Source of the DNA: Ailurus styani
Lineage: Eukaryota > Chordata > Mammalia > Carnivora > Ailuridae
Assembly (NCBI GenBank): GCA_002007465.1
Contig: LNAC01000009.1
Coordinates: 4,607,050 to 4,671,049 of the forward strand
Direction: 5' to 3'
DNA: 64,000 bases
Shown: positions 22,046 through 32,499 of the stretch, in pieces
Layout of the letters: the number at the start of each line of letters is the position of its first letter
Position numbering within the stretch: the first letter of the stretch is position 1
Translations under genes and position numbers: made by a program
The notes under the pieces: model-generated
Databases searched by the model: none
The model's input: the letters and a program-made list of their open reading frames with translations, nothing else
What the model was told of the DNA's origin: nothing

Positions 22046-22169
22046 TGGCTAAGAGCAGGTGGGACTGGGGATGAATCCCTGCAGGCAGACCCAAGAGAGA
22101 GCCCCAAGAATCCATCCAGAAAAGAGAAGATTGTGTCTAGGCCTGAGGGAGAGAACTGGTGAGACAAAC

Positions 22170-22255
22170 CTCTAGCCTAGTGCCTGCAAGCCATTTCACA
22201 TGGCTGTTAGAGATTCCGCAGATGTTTGTTGATTGACTGAATGATGAATGAACAA
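22170..22255 (+). mobile_element. L2 3' end
   Basis: 'CAGATGTTTGTTGATTGACT' and 'GAATGATGAATGAAC' form the L2 3' terminal repeat region. Confidence 0.45.
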
Positions 22256-22644
22256 GTAGATTCAGCCTGAACCAATCAAAGGCTGAACTGGCTAGGGGTG
22301 TCCTATGGGAGCAGAGCAATGCCCACCCCCCCAGCCCGTCGTTACCTCTTTGTTGTGCCAGGAGGGCCTGGCGCAGGTCTCCCTGTCTTCACTCTCATGG
22401 ATAAACTGTTTCTCTCACCCTCAGAAAGCCTGACCCCTGGAGACTTTCCTCTGGGGGAACAGAAATCCAGAGCTGAGGGAGCCAAGCCCCTCAGGTCGGG
22501 GTGGCAAAGGTGAAAAAAGAAATGTGAACCCCCTTGCACCCCAAGAGCTGACTACTCACTACTTGACCCCTGCAATATAACATTTCTTCTGTGGGAGCCA
22601 GTCCTCAGTGTCTGGGCTCCAGACTGCCTACAACTGCCATTACC
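22256..22644. other. Unassigned sequence
   Basis: No gene or repeat recognised. The 71-codon frame at 22298-22513 has no domain. Confidence 0.3.
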
Positions 22645-22900
22645 AATTCATTCATCCATCCATCCATCCATTCATTCCACAAGACTTGTTAAGAGGTAAC
22701 TACATGCCAGAGAGTGTTCTAGCACTAGAGAGACAGCAGTGAACAAAACAGACATGGCCTTCATTCTCATGAGTTTTAGGGGGTCTGGGTGACAAGGTGG
22801 GAGTAGACAAAGGACAAGTGAATGAATGAACGAATGAATGAATGAATGAATGAATAAGAAAGGAGCTTTTTAGATGGTGATAAGTTCTGAGAAGCCAGTT
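22645..22900 (-). mobile_element. L2 LINE 3' region
   Basis: Antisense L2 beginning with the (ATCC/ATTC)n form of its 3' terminal repeat, then 'AGACAGCAGTGAACAAAACA', 'GACATGGCCTTCATTCTCAT', and 'GGTGATAAGTTCTGAGAAG'. Confidence 0.7.
22820..22856. repeat. (GAAT)n tetranucleotide repeat
   Basis: About nine GAAT units, one interrupted, inside the L2. Confidence 0.9.
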
Positions 22901-23194
22901 CTCTCAGGGTGATGAGACAGCATGATCCTCCCACTACCATTCATTTCTCTATTACAAGGTACACAGCTTTGCAAAACATTTAAAACACACCTGAGGCCAT
23001 ACCTCCCAAAGTTTGCAGAGATTAATTGCATTAAATCCATCACCTTTCACTAATGCAAACGACCATTCTTAGCCTGGATAATCTTAGTGAAGAAGGAAAC
23101 CAAAAATGATATCCAGGTCAGACCCAAAAAAGGAAAGACCTTGAATTGCACTGTTCTTAAAAGCACTTAAAAGGAATTGAATTAGAATGGAGAC

Positions 23195-23240
23195 AAAAAA
23201 AAAAAAAAAAAAGAAGACGAAGAAAAGAAAAAAAATGGCC
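23195..23240. repeat. A-rich purine tract
   Basis: A pure A-run of about 18 followed by GAAGA/GAAAA words; probably the remains of a poly(A) tail, with no body seen. Confidence 0.7.
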
Positions 23241-23299
23241 CCTGAATCCAACTCCCGCTGACACCAAGTTAGAAAAATAGCTGAAGGAAAAGGATGTAG

Positions 23300-23990
23300 C
23301 ACGTCAATCAAGATATGATCGTTTTATTTTTAAAAAATGAGAAGCCTTTTGTTTTAAGAGGAGCAGGCTGGTAATTTGGAGGCGCGGAGGCAGCGTCAGA
23401 GCGAAGAGCTTTCATATTTCCAGACAGAAAGGATTTGGCTGCTGATAGAGAAGTGGAGGGTTGCATAATGAGATCCAATTCTGTTGAGGTTCCCATTCCC
23501 AAAGAGAAGAGGGGATCGCAGCCGTCTGGCTGATTGATGGAAATCCAGGTAGGGCATGCCGAAACAGGTATGTACAATCCCTCCTGTGTTGGTAATCAAA
23601 GTCGGCTGAATGAGACTCCATCTTTTCTTTCTTATTCCTATGTACCAATTTGAGGAGCTCAGATGAAATGTGTTGCATTACACCGGCACCAATAAGTCAC
23701 ACTATCTATGTTGTGACACACCGAATATTACTAATTGTCAATCACAAACCACAAGTCTTGTCAAGGCGCTCCCTTCTCAACGGGCTGGTTCAAACCTGAA
23801 GTGATTTTTAATCAAGTGTTAATAATACAGCATCTGTCAGTGGACGGTGGGTATCAGGCAATCAGAAAAAGTGAACATATGACACGGCAAATTTTAATGT
23901 TTTCATTTTCCGTTCTTCCCAATTATCGGTGGGATTTCTGTCAGCCTGAAAAGTGCACTGACATTATTGCGAGTGAACTTCACCGTGGAA
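23300..23990. promoter_or_regulatory. Candidate conserved noncoding element (CpG-retaining)
   Basis: Unique block with about 18 CpGs in roughly 600 bases of fairly AT-rich sequence, against general depletion around it. It holds TAATT/ATTA cores, 'GATTGATGG' (PBX/MEIS-like) and 'AATCAAAG' TCF-like words. The minus-strand frames at 23308-23678 overlap each other in different frames and end quickly, so I do not read them as coding. Enhancer-like element is the favoured reading. Confidence 0.45.
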
Positions 23991-24699
23991 AAGGGGAAAG
24001 GCGGCTGTCAGGGCTCCCAGGGCAAGGGCACCCTGCCCCACCCTGCCAGACGGGGTCTCCCCACCCCTGGGAAGCACAAGGGGGCCTGTGGGGGCCTCGG
24101 GGGAGAAGGAAGCTTTGGGTCTGGGGCAGGGGAGGCCCCCCCCCACAGGCTCACCTGGAAATTAGGAGATGGTGCTGTTCCCATCAGGGGGGTACAAGTA
24201 GTAGGAGGAAGAAGGCTAAGCAAGAGCTCCGCATACACACCTACTCATGGGGTACATATATATATTCTACCCCCTCCCAGGGGAGCTGCAAACTCCAGCG
24301 CCCAGGCATGGACTGGATCACAGTGCTCCAACATGAACAAGAATTCACGGGGCTTCCAATTGCTTTTCCTTTACCCTTTTTGCCATTGTTGCCTATGACA
24401 TATGCTTGGGACTACAATTCTCTAAGAACACAGAAGGAAGGGGTAAAGGGAAAAACAGATGATAGGTGAGGCACCTTATAGCTTGCTTATGTGACCTTAC
24501 TCCTTTCCTCCTTAAGCCCTGCCTGGGACCCCCTGTGAGCTCAAAAGCAGAAGTCTGAGGATTTCCTGCTATTTGGGCTTAGCTGGCCTATATCTTCCCT
24601 TCTCTAGAGCCAAGAGCTGGAAGGGACACAGCTGGGTGTCTACCCGCCACCTACAATTCTGATATTTGACCATGAAACATCTTGAACATCCCCAGCAAC
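23991..24699. other. Unassigned sequence, G-rich then mixed
   Basis: The 244-codon + frame (23735-24469) and overlapping frames in two other frames show no recognised domain and run through a G/C-rich compositional patch at 24000-24160. No splice signals support an exon. Confidence 0.35.
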
Positions 24700-24840
24700 A
24701 GGACACTCATTGCCTCACTGGGCAGTCCATTCCACTGTTACTCAATTCTGATTGTTAACAGCTATCTGCAACTTTTTCCCTACCTTGACCAGGGAACAGG
24801 TGTGGACACTGCTCCTGTCCCCTGGATGAGCTGACAGGCT
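24700..24840 (+). mobile_element. Possible very old LINE-like fragment (L3/CR1 type)
   Basis: 'GGGCAGTCCATTCCACTGTT' and 'CTCAATTCTGATTGTTAACA' recall an ancient mammalian LINE family. The call rests on one short match. Confidence 0.25.
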
Positions 24841-24957
24841 GTCCTTAATGGGCTTGGGAGGTAACCCCTGGGTATGGTGGAGCAGTTGTTAAGTCAGCCT
24901 GCTGGATATGCCCATTCAGCAGGACTCCATCCTGTCAGCCCCCAAGAGGCTTCTCCA

Positions 24958-24970
24958 CCCCATCTGGTGG
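24958..24970 (-). promoter_or_regulatory. CTCF-like motif
   Basis: The minus strand reads CCACCAGATGGG, fitting CCASYAGRKGGC at 11 of 12 positions. Same orientation as the motif at 19150. Confidence 0.3.
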
Positions 24971-25199
24971 TGGCGACCATGGGATCCGTCCTGAAGCTTC
25001 CCCCTTACCCCGCCCTCACAATGCCATGTGTTCCCCATTCCCCTTCCTCATTCCTGGCTGCTGCTTCTCAGCCTCCATTCCTGCCTATCTCTTTAATGTC
25101 ATGGTTCTTCACACCTTGGCTTACTTCTCTGCTGACATCACATACAGTCTGGGCAATCATATCTCCCATGACTGCTCTCTCTCTTTTTTTTTAACATCA

Positions 25200-25930
25200 A
25201 TGAGTTGAAGACCTAGCCCAGATTTCTCCTCTAAACTCTACCCAGGTCCATAAATGCCATATCACCCAGATATCTCCTCCTGGATGTCCCACAGACACCT
25301 AAAATTCAATTTGTCCCAAAGGGAATTTTTACCCCCATCTCCCAGTAGAACTCTTTTTTTTTTTTAAGACTTTATTTATTTGACAGAGAGAGAGATCACA
25401 AGTAGGCAGAGAGGCAGGTAGAGAAAGAGGAGGAAGCAGGCTCCTTGCCGAGCAGGGAGCCCGATGCAGGCCTCTATCCCAGGACCCTGAGATCATGACG
25501 TGAGCTGAAGGCAGAGGCTTAACCCACTGAGCCACCCAGGCGCCCCAGTATAACTCCTTTTGAGGGATCCTCAGCTTGGTGAAAAGCACTACCACTGTGT
25601 CTCCAACTACTACATCATGAAACCAAGTAAATCCTGGAGTTTCTTCTTTCCCCCACCTCCGTGTCTAGACCAACTACACTCCACTCCCTGTTGCCTTCCT
25701 ACCTTTACCCCTCACCATCCTCCTGGCCCTGCCTCAGCTTGGGACTCAGAGTGTTTCCCCTGGGCTGCTAGAGTCTCCATCTTTTGCCACTCTCCTCTGG
25801 TCCATCCTCTACCCAGATAGCCAGAGTCATATCTCCAAAACTCAGCTCAATACCCTTCCAGGGCTCCCTAGAGCCTACAGGATAGAGTTCAAACTCTTGA
25901 GCCTCTATGTCCCATCTAAACAGTGGAAGA
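25200..25930 (+). mobile_element. L2 LINE ORF 3' part
   Basis: Collinear L2 blocks: 'GATATCTCCTCCTGGATGTC', 'CACCTAAAATTCAATTTGTC', 'CCCACCTCCGTGTC', 'CTTCCAGGGCTCCCTAGAGC', 'AGGATAGAGTTCAAACTC'. Interrupted by a young SINE at 25357-25545. Confidence 0.7.
25357..25545 (-). mobile_element. CAN SINE
   Basis: T-run, 'AAGACTTTATTTATTTGACA', AGTAGGCAGAGAGGCAGGTA, ending 'GAGCCACCCAGGCGCCC'. Target duplication about CAGTAGAACTCTTT at 25343 and CAGTATAACTCCTTT at 25546. Confidence 0.95.
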
Positions 25931-26010
25931 GTAACAGCCGTCTCACAGAACTGGGAGAAAGTCAATGACATCATGGGCATGTAGCAAGCACATGGAAGAT
26001 ACTGGGCAGT
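25931..26010 (+). mobile_element. Possible MIR 3' fragment
   Basis: 'AACAGCCGTCTCACAGAACT', 'ACATCATGGGCATGTAGCAA' resemble the MIR 3' half. Short and diverged. Confidence 0.35.
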
Positions 26011-26257
26011 CTCCAGTTTCCCTCTTTGATCACCCAGGGGAACTTATTTTCTGTGCTGAAGTGAATGCATTTGTTTCCCTAGCTACCCTGCCAATAGATG
26101 GTGAGAGCTTGTCACCTCAGTGTGTCCTGACCCAGCCTAGGATGAGACTTAAGATCTGACTCCACATATCTCTTGAACAGACCTAGGTACACCTTATGTT
26201 TCATTCTGGGGAATCTGAAGCTCTTCCGACCCTCCAGCCTCATTTGATTAAAAACAA

Positions 26258-26745
26258 CAATATATTAGTCATCTATTACTGTATAACAGAAGATTTCGAA
26301 ACTTAGTAACTTAAAACAATGAGCAATTTGTTGCCTCACACTTTCTGAGGGTCAGGATTAGTAGGTGGTTCTGGCTTAGTTTCAGGCTGCCGACAAGGGC
26401 CATGTTCAGCTGGAGGCTCATCTGGGGCTGAGGGTCTGCTTCCAAGGCTCACTCTTACGGTTATTGGTCTTAGTTCCTTACCTATGGGTCTCTCCCCACA
26501 TAGGTCGTCTAAGTGTCCTTGTGACCTGGCAGCTGGCTTATCTCAGAGTGAGCGATGAGAGAGAAAAATCAAGATAGAAGTCAGTCTTCTATAACTTAAC
26601 CTTGGAAGTGACATACCATCATTTTATCATACTCTACTGGTCACACAGACTGGTACATTAAGAGGGTGCTACACGGGGAGGCCATACCAGGAAATAGAGA
26701 TCACTGGGGGCCATCTGGGAAGCTGGCCACCATAGCTTGATCCCC
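26258..26745 (-). mobile_element. MLT1 (ERVL-MaLR) solitary LTR
   Basis: The whole LTR is collinear in reverse: 'ATATTAGTCATCTATTACTG', 'AACTTAGTAACTTAAAACAA', 'AGCTGGAGGCTCATCTGGGG', 'GACCTGGCAGCTGGCTTATC', 'GGAAGTGACATACCATCATT', and 'GAAGCTGGCCACCATAG' at the 5' end of the LTR. No internal retroviral region is attached. Confidence 0.85.
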
Positions 26746-28179
26746 ATATCTGCTTCCAAGTGATACTTGACTATTTGCAAAATCCAGATAAAAACAAAGG
26801 CTTTTATACATTTGGAGAATAAGGTCAGAGGAGGGAGAAGTCCTCAGAGCAGGGAGGCCGGAAATCCAGGTATGCCACATGAGAATGTCTCTAATCAGTG
26901 TACAGCCCAGGGCAAACCTCAGCTCTGCTAGGTCCCACTGGTCCCACTTGGATAATGAGAGTGAACTAGATGAACTGAGGCCTCTGAGACCCTGGGGCCC
27001 ATGGGTCTCAGCTCTAGGACAGTGCTGCTCAATGCCTTGAAAGTACTCTGGGTGATGGCAACATCATTAGAAGAAGTTCTGTCCCTGGAAGGACCACTTC
27101 ACAGGTATCAGCACCACCCCATCTGGACCGGTTGTCACCCTCCATCACTTTGTTTTGGAGGCCCAGGACATCAGCTTTCACGTCTCTTCCTTACATGTGA
27201 CCTGCTGAGCAGAGATCAGGGAGGTGACAGAGGGATCCTCCGAGCTGGGGAGGAGAGCAGAAAATTATATTGTCTGCCAAGAGCCCTGCCAGCCAGGTTT
27301 GCCAAGCCCTCCTCCAAGGGTCTGCCTCGCTAAAGTCTGACTGCTGGGCTGGCCTGAAGAGGGCAGAGGTTCCCAGAAGAGGGTCTGGAGAAAGCCTTGC
27401 CATCAGGGACCACTGTCTGCTTGTCTGTTGGGTCAGATCATGCATGTTGCCCTATCTGCCTCAGCTGCCCAACTGCAGCTGCTTGGCTGCACCCCACACA
27501 GCCCTGTGAAGGCCCTCTCCAACGCCTAGGAAAGACGGAGAGACACAGAGACAGAGAGTTTCACCTCAAGGAGAGCCCATCAGGTTTCTACAGGCTCTGG
27601 CTGCCTCAGGTGGTGTCCTTTACATGCAAGTGCACAAGTCCAAGAACACATGTGTACATAGTCACACGCGCATGGCACACTCCTGTAAGTTCACCCCAGA
27701 CACATAGAACCCCATGCTCCAGGCAAGCTCAGGGTGGATGAGAAGCACTGGGTCATTTCATAAGCAGAGTCAGCTCAAGTTTAGAAGTCCATCGAAGCAG
27801 AGATACTTTAAAATAAAAGGGGGGATGAAAGAATTTGTACCGAAAATAATAAATTAGTGTCATCATGGGAAAAATTAGAGCTTGGTGGAATTCTTACAGT
27901 CATCTTATAGTTTTGGGTTGTTTTTATTCTGAATCTTATGTGCACCCACCCTCCACCCTTGTTAGTGCCCAGGGCTCTATGAGTCCTAATCAGGTCTGGG
28001 TGAAGGGGGAACAACGCCTCACTCCACTTTGAGTCCCCAGTCTGCTGCCCTCTCTATCCTTACACACCGCACTGCTCCAGCTCAGCCAGGGGCCAATTCT
28101 TTCTGCAGAATGGGCTCACACTGTGCTCCCAGGGTCCTCCCCTCCACAGTGGTCACCCACTCTGCAGGCGCAGCTGCCA
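26746..28179. other. Unique sequence, no gene recognised
   Basis: Mixed-composition DNA. Several frames of 80-114 codons (27001-27741) overlap on both strands without a recognised domain. No repeat family is recognised. Confidence 0.35.
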
Positions 28180-28410
28180 CCTCTGAATAGAGTGCAAATG
28201 GATTTATTACACTGAGATGCAATTTTGCCGCCTGACCTTGGAGCTGACCCATCATTACTTACTAAGTTGAACCCAGACACCTCATTCTTCTGCTTGTTTG
28301 AATGAACCCTAATGGCCTTGAGTCTGTTGGGTGAGTTGGGGGAGGGGGATTCATTAAAGCACAGAGCCCTCTCAGGCATAGAAGGGGATGAATCAATAGG
28401 ACTCACCTGA
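28180..28410. promoter_or_regulatory. Candidate conserved noncoding element
   Basis: Unique block with 'GCAAATGGATTTATTACACT' and 'TTACTTACTAAGTTGAACCC', enhancer-like in composition. Weakest of the candidates after 20.1 kb. Confidence 0.28.
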
Positions 28411-28884
28411 TTGGAGGGGCATCAAACCAAATGCCTCAGCTATGTTGTCAGGGTCCTCTGTCAAGGTTTATTACCACCATCATTGGGAGTGTCCCTCCTT
28501 TAATGGTCTGGTCTTCCCAGAGCAGAGATCCCCTCGGTTCCACAGCAGAGATGAGTTAGGCTAGCATCTCTGAAAAGACTTAGAGACATAATGATGAGAA
28601 ATAAATAGAGGTAGCAAAGGGCCTGAGAAGAACCAAGCCTCTGAAGATTAGCTTTCTGTTTCTAAACTAAGCCCTCTGACACCCTGTCCCCTAGAGCCAG
28701 CTCCATCTGCTGTATATCATTTCCTCTGGAACAAGTCCCTACACACTGAGGACTCAATTGCTCAGGCCCGGTGGGGTCTTTGTCCTCCATTCTGGCCTGA
28801 GAACCGGGACAGCCATCAGCCCTCCCTCATCAGATCACCATCTCCACCCTGCTTGGTGCTGGCTTGAGGTTTTGTTCAGGCACA
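28411..28884. other. Unassigned sequence
   Basis: No gene or repeat recognised. Confidence 0.3.
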
Positions 28885-29320
28885 TGCCTCCTACATTCAA
28901 GGAAGCTGTACTGGTTGGGTCTTTCGGGCTGAAAGTAATAGAAACACACCTGAGTGGGGTTAAGTAGGAAAAGGAAATATAGTTTCAGGATCCAGAGATA
29001 TCTCATAAAACCCAAGGTTTTCCAGGAGGTCTCGGAACCAGGAACTGGACTTTCTTGTCTCCTGTCTTTGCTTCTTTCTTCTCTCTCCCTGCACACCAGC
29101 CTTCCTGCTTCTCCAGATCACAAAGGAGAAGACAGCTGTCCCACTTCCAGTGTTGTAGATCCAATTACCTACCAACATTATCTGACCTTCCTATAGTCTA
29201 ATTCCAGATTCACAGAGGGGAGACTGTGACTTCCTGAGCTGTGGCCCATCGGCTATGGGCAGAAGGTAGGGCCAGGTAGCATCAATACAGATCTGGGGAC
29301 CCACCCGTGTACCTCAGGGA
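28885..29320 (-). mobile_element. Possible LTR-like interspersed repeat
   Basis: 'GGTTGGGTCTTTCGGGCTGA', 'CACACCTGAGTGGGGTTAAG' and a C/T-rich middle recall an MLT-like LTR in reverse, ending in the 'CAAACTGGCTTAAG' type terminus. Diverged. Confidence 0.35.
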
Positions 29321-29569
29321 GCAGTTCTCAGAGAAGAGTAACCACTGTGATCTAAGCAGAAGGTTCTGCTGACATTAGCAAAGCCAGAACAGAGCCAAGG
29401 CCACTGCATTTTACCACTCCATGACTATCCCACACCTACAGGGAGAAAAACACGCTTATGGGATCAGAAAGTCTATTTCCTTGTAAGCTCTGATCATGTT
29501 GCACCTTGGAAATAAGGTCATACTGTCTACCATTCATTGGGGGATGGTAGGATAGAGCTTCAATAAATA

Positions 29570-29725
29570 TCAGAAATACTATCACAAAGGTTCAAGCTGG
29601 AGGAAACCTTAAGAAGTTATATGGATGTTGCCAGAGAAGTGTGACTTGTCCAAGATCACACGAGTAAGCAGCTAAGGAAGTAGTAGGACATGTCTTTGCT
29701 TCTCAGTCTGGTATGCTGTCCAGTG
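29570..29725 (-). mobile_element. Possible MIR/L3-like fragment
   Basis: 'AGTGTGACTTGTCCAAGATC', 'ACACGAGTAAGCAGCTAAGG' match the antisense 'CTTGCCCAAGGTCACACAGC' region. Confidence 0.4.
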
Positions 29726-29969
29726 ATAGATAAGCTGCCCCAGCAGGAAGGATTCTCCATGACAACGTGAGTTCAGATGTTTTGTCAGAGACCCCCAACA
29801 ATCGCTGGAGGCAAACTAATGATTGTGCATCTCTGTTGATGGAAATGTGATGCCATTTTAAACCTGGAGTATTAGAGGGAATTCACCAAGGGAAAGGGGT
29901 TTATCAGAACCTTGATTCAAGGATAAGCCCTGTCTTACCCTGTGAGCCATTCAAGAAAAAGAGGGATCT

Positions 29970-29979
29970 CACACACACG

Positions 29980-30025
<46 letters not shown>
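29970..30025. repeat. (CA)n microsatellite with a CGCGCG core
   Basis: Alternating purine-pyrimidine throughout, with (CG)5 at about 29979-29988 inside (CA)n. Confidence 0.97.
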
Positions 30026-30026
<1 letters not shown>

Positions 30027-30544
30027 GTGTACCATTTAATCAAGTCTGTAAACCCACAAAGGTTGAAGGCATCCTACATGTACTCCAGTTGGGATAGAAA
30101 ACTTAGATTTCTCCTCTGAACTAAAAACCCATATAAAAGTGTGGATGATGCTCTGGGTTTAGAGAAATCAGTCTGGTCCCAAAGAGTCAGTAATTTTCAA
30201 AGCAAAGCACACCATCAAAATAGATCTAAAACCCTCAAAAGGCTGCCAGACTTCTTCAAAAAGATGGCAACGTGCTGGGAGCTGTCCAGAGTGCTAACGA
30301 GACTGGTCCTTTCTCTAACCAAGCCCCAGTCTCTCTTGGCATCTGCCCTGGAACTTGCCCTATGGGTCTTGGTTCAGCAATAACCCTACAGGGTGCTGGA
30401 TGGTAGAGACAATGGACACAGGTTGTCCCCAGTCCCCAGTCACCCACGACCAGACTCTGGGCTAACAGGACCTTCTCTTCCCTGACTTCTTCCAGGCTTC
30501 CCCCTCAGAACCATGCCCAACCTCACCAGAACAATGTCATGAAT
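30026..30544. other. Unassigned sequence
   Basis: No gene or repeat recognised. The 80-codon frame at 30141-30383 has no domain. Confidence 0.3.
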
Positions 30545-31140
30545 TTTTCCTCCTTGATGAACTTCAAAGTCTTTTAATGACTCTTCATAAAGGAACAGTG
30601 GGGCCAAAAGTTGAGCAAAGGAGATGATTAAAGTACCTTATTAAAAGCAGCCTTGTAGAATTCTCCACATGAAAGCAAGCACCATTATGAGGGCTTATCC
30701 TTATAAATGACGCTTCGCTTTTGCGAACATGCTGAAACCTGATTAGAGTGACAAGCACTGACTGATACTGCAAACCTGTTAATAACATGAAAATTAGAAG
30801 AGGCTCATGCAAAGAAGGGAGATTAATTTAGCCGGAGTACATCTCGCGCAAATTGCAAAGTTGTGAATATGTTCTCAGATAATGAGCCTTCCCAGTCATC
30901 AGCTCACTTGTCATTTTCTGTAATTAATGTTAAGGAAGACGCCTTCCTGATGGTTCGTATTACTCATATACCAAGAAAATTTCTTCAGAGAAATAATTTA
31001 CATTTATTATCATCGGTCTGTTTGTGTGGTTTATTTCGCGCCGGAGTAATTTATTGCAGGACCGTTTGCCATGCCTTGATTAGTCGCTCGTCAGGACGGG
31101 ATGTAATTTTTTTTGCTTGATGGCGACGTCTAAAACTTGA
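30545..31140. promoter_or_regulatory. Candidate conserved noncoding element (strongest)
   Basis: Unique and AT-rich, yet I count about 18 CpGs between 30711 and 31128, including clusters TTTCGCGCCGGAG (31035-31047) and GTCGCTCGTCAGGACGGG. Homeodomain cores ATTAATTTAG, GTAATTAATG and GGAGTAATTTATTG lie between them. CpG retention in an AT-rich, non-coding, non-repeat block is what long-term constraint or lasting hypomethylation would leave. Short frames on both strands have no domain. Confidence 0.5.
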
Positions 31141-31530
31141 CAGTGGTGTAACACTCCTTCTTGTCTCTGGGTGGGTTTTTTCACTTAAATAAACTTTGGG
31201 GCTGAGTGCCCCAGGCTGTCTTCCTACGGGGATGAGGCCTTGGCACACATCTTCCCCCCCCTGCTCCCAGGAGCGGCAAGGGATTCAACACTGGGGTCCT
31301 CTGGAAGCTTCTAAGCCACCTTCCTCATCTGTGGCCCTGGCTGGAGCTTGAATTCAAGAGTTTATGCCACCCTTTTTCATTCTGTTCAGGATGAAGAGAG
31401 ATGTGCTCCCTGCTCTCAACTCCACACGTGCCCTGCTATTTTTCTTCTCCTTCAGGCAACTTTCTACTGGAGATATCTCTGCAATTGCTTTTATCCTCCC
31501 ACACTTGGCTGTGTTTTTCTTTCCAAAGAA
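31141..31530. other. Unassigned sequence
   Basis: No repeat recognised. Three overlapping + frames (31348-31640) carry no domain. Confidence 0.3.
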
Positions 31531-31536
31531 ATGTAA

Positions 31537-31572
31537 ATGTAAGCGGAAGTGCTACATGTAAGAGGAAGTGCT
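31537..31572 (+). promoter_or_regulatory. Tandem ETS-type sites
   Basis: Two 17-base copies, ATGTAAGCGGAAGTGCT and ATGTAAGAGGAAGTGCT, at a 19-base period. The first carries a GCGGAAGTG ETS core, the second AGAGGAAGTG, the PU.1/SPI1 form. A third GCGGAAGAGG follows at 31573. Confidence 0.4.
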
Positions 31573-31929
31573 GCGGAAGAGGTTTTGTTTCCAATGCCTG
31601 CGGAATCTTTAATCCCATCTTGAATTTCATTCTCTGGTAACAGCACCAAGGAATATGTCCAGGAAACTCACCAATCCCACCCCATGTGTTTTTCAGGTCC
31701 CACCAAACCCCAGAATGTTCAGGAGGGGTCACCTGGCAGAATAAGAGACTTATAGAACAGATCTGAATTCATCTCAACAGGACACCTTTTGCTCTGGGTT
31801 CATACACTATGCATTCTGAGTTCTCAAGGAGTAAGGCAACCAGGGCCATGGCTGTCTGGGACAAATGTTCTACCTTTCTCTCTGGTTTCCATCAAATTCA
31901 AACAAAATGCCCCTCATGGATGCTTAAGA
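31573..31929. other. Unassigned sequence
   Basis: No gene or repeat recognised. Confidence 0.3.
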
Positions 31930-32070
31930 GTGTACCATCCAATGTGCTGAGCTCTTTGGAGGGGAATCTTTACAGCCAGTAGTGGTAGATATTATTGAGA
32001 CTCTTCTACATGTGAAGAACCTGAAGCTCAGGGACATCAAGCAATTTGTAAAAGAGTTCAAGGCTAATAA
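31930..32070 (-). mobile_element. MIR fragment
   Basis: 'CCAATGTGCTGAGCTCTTTG', 'GAACCTGAAGCTCAGGGACA', 'AAGAGTTCAAGGCTAATAAT'. Confidence 0.65.
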
Positions 32071-32094
32071 TGCAAAGAACAATGACCATCATCA

Positions 32095-32300
32095 TCATCA
32101 CCATTATGACAACTAATGTTGACCATGTGCTTATGTGTCAGGTCATGTGTTTGGATTCAGTCTCATAGGAGATAGGTATGACTGTGATTTCCATTTTACC
32201 ATTAGAAAAAAATGAGACTCAGAGACTCAATTGCTTAAAGTCTCAGCCAGTAAGCAGTGGAGCCTGGGTCCGACATCTTCCAAATTCCATATTCATGTCC
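32095..32300 (-). mobile_element. MIR SINE
   Basis: 'CTAATGTTGACCATGTGCTT', 'CATTTTACCATTAGAAAAAA', 'GAGACTCAGAGACTCAATTG', 'CAGTGGAGCCTGGGTCCG'. A second MIR of the same orientation right after the previous one. Confidence 0.8.
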
Positions 32301-32499
32301 CATCCAGTCCAGTGCTTCTCTAGAAACACTTTACCCCAGCCCTCTCAAAGTGATCTCATCAGAGCCCTTAGGCTTCTTTCCACCCCCTCCCCTCCATCAC
32401 TTCATTTCCTTCCCCAGGTCCAAACTTGAGAAGCATCCTGCCAATCTCCCCAGCAGGGGTGTCCAGGCCGTGAAATGCACAAACAGAGGCAGTTAGTGT

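Noticed and set aside
23735..24469. 244-codon open frame on the + strand
   Set aside because: It joins a CNE candidate to a G-rich patch. Composition changes along it, no domain is recognised, and two other frames are open over the same bases.
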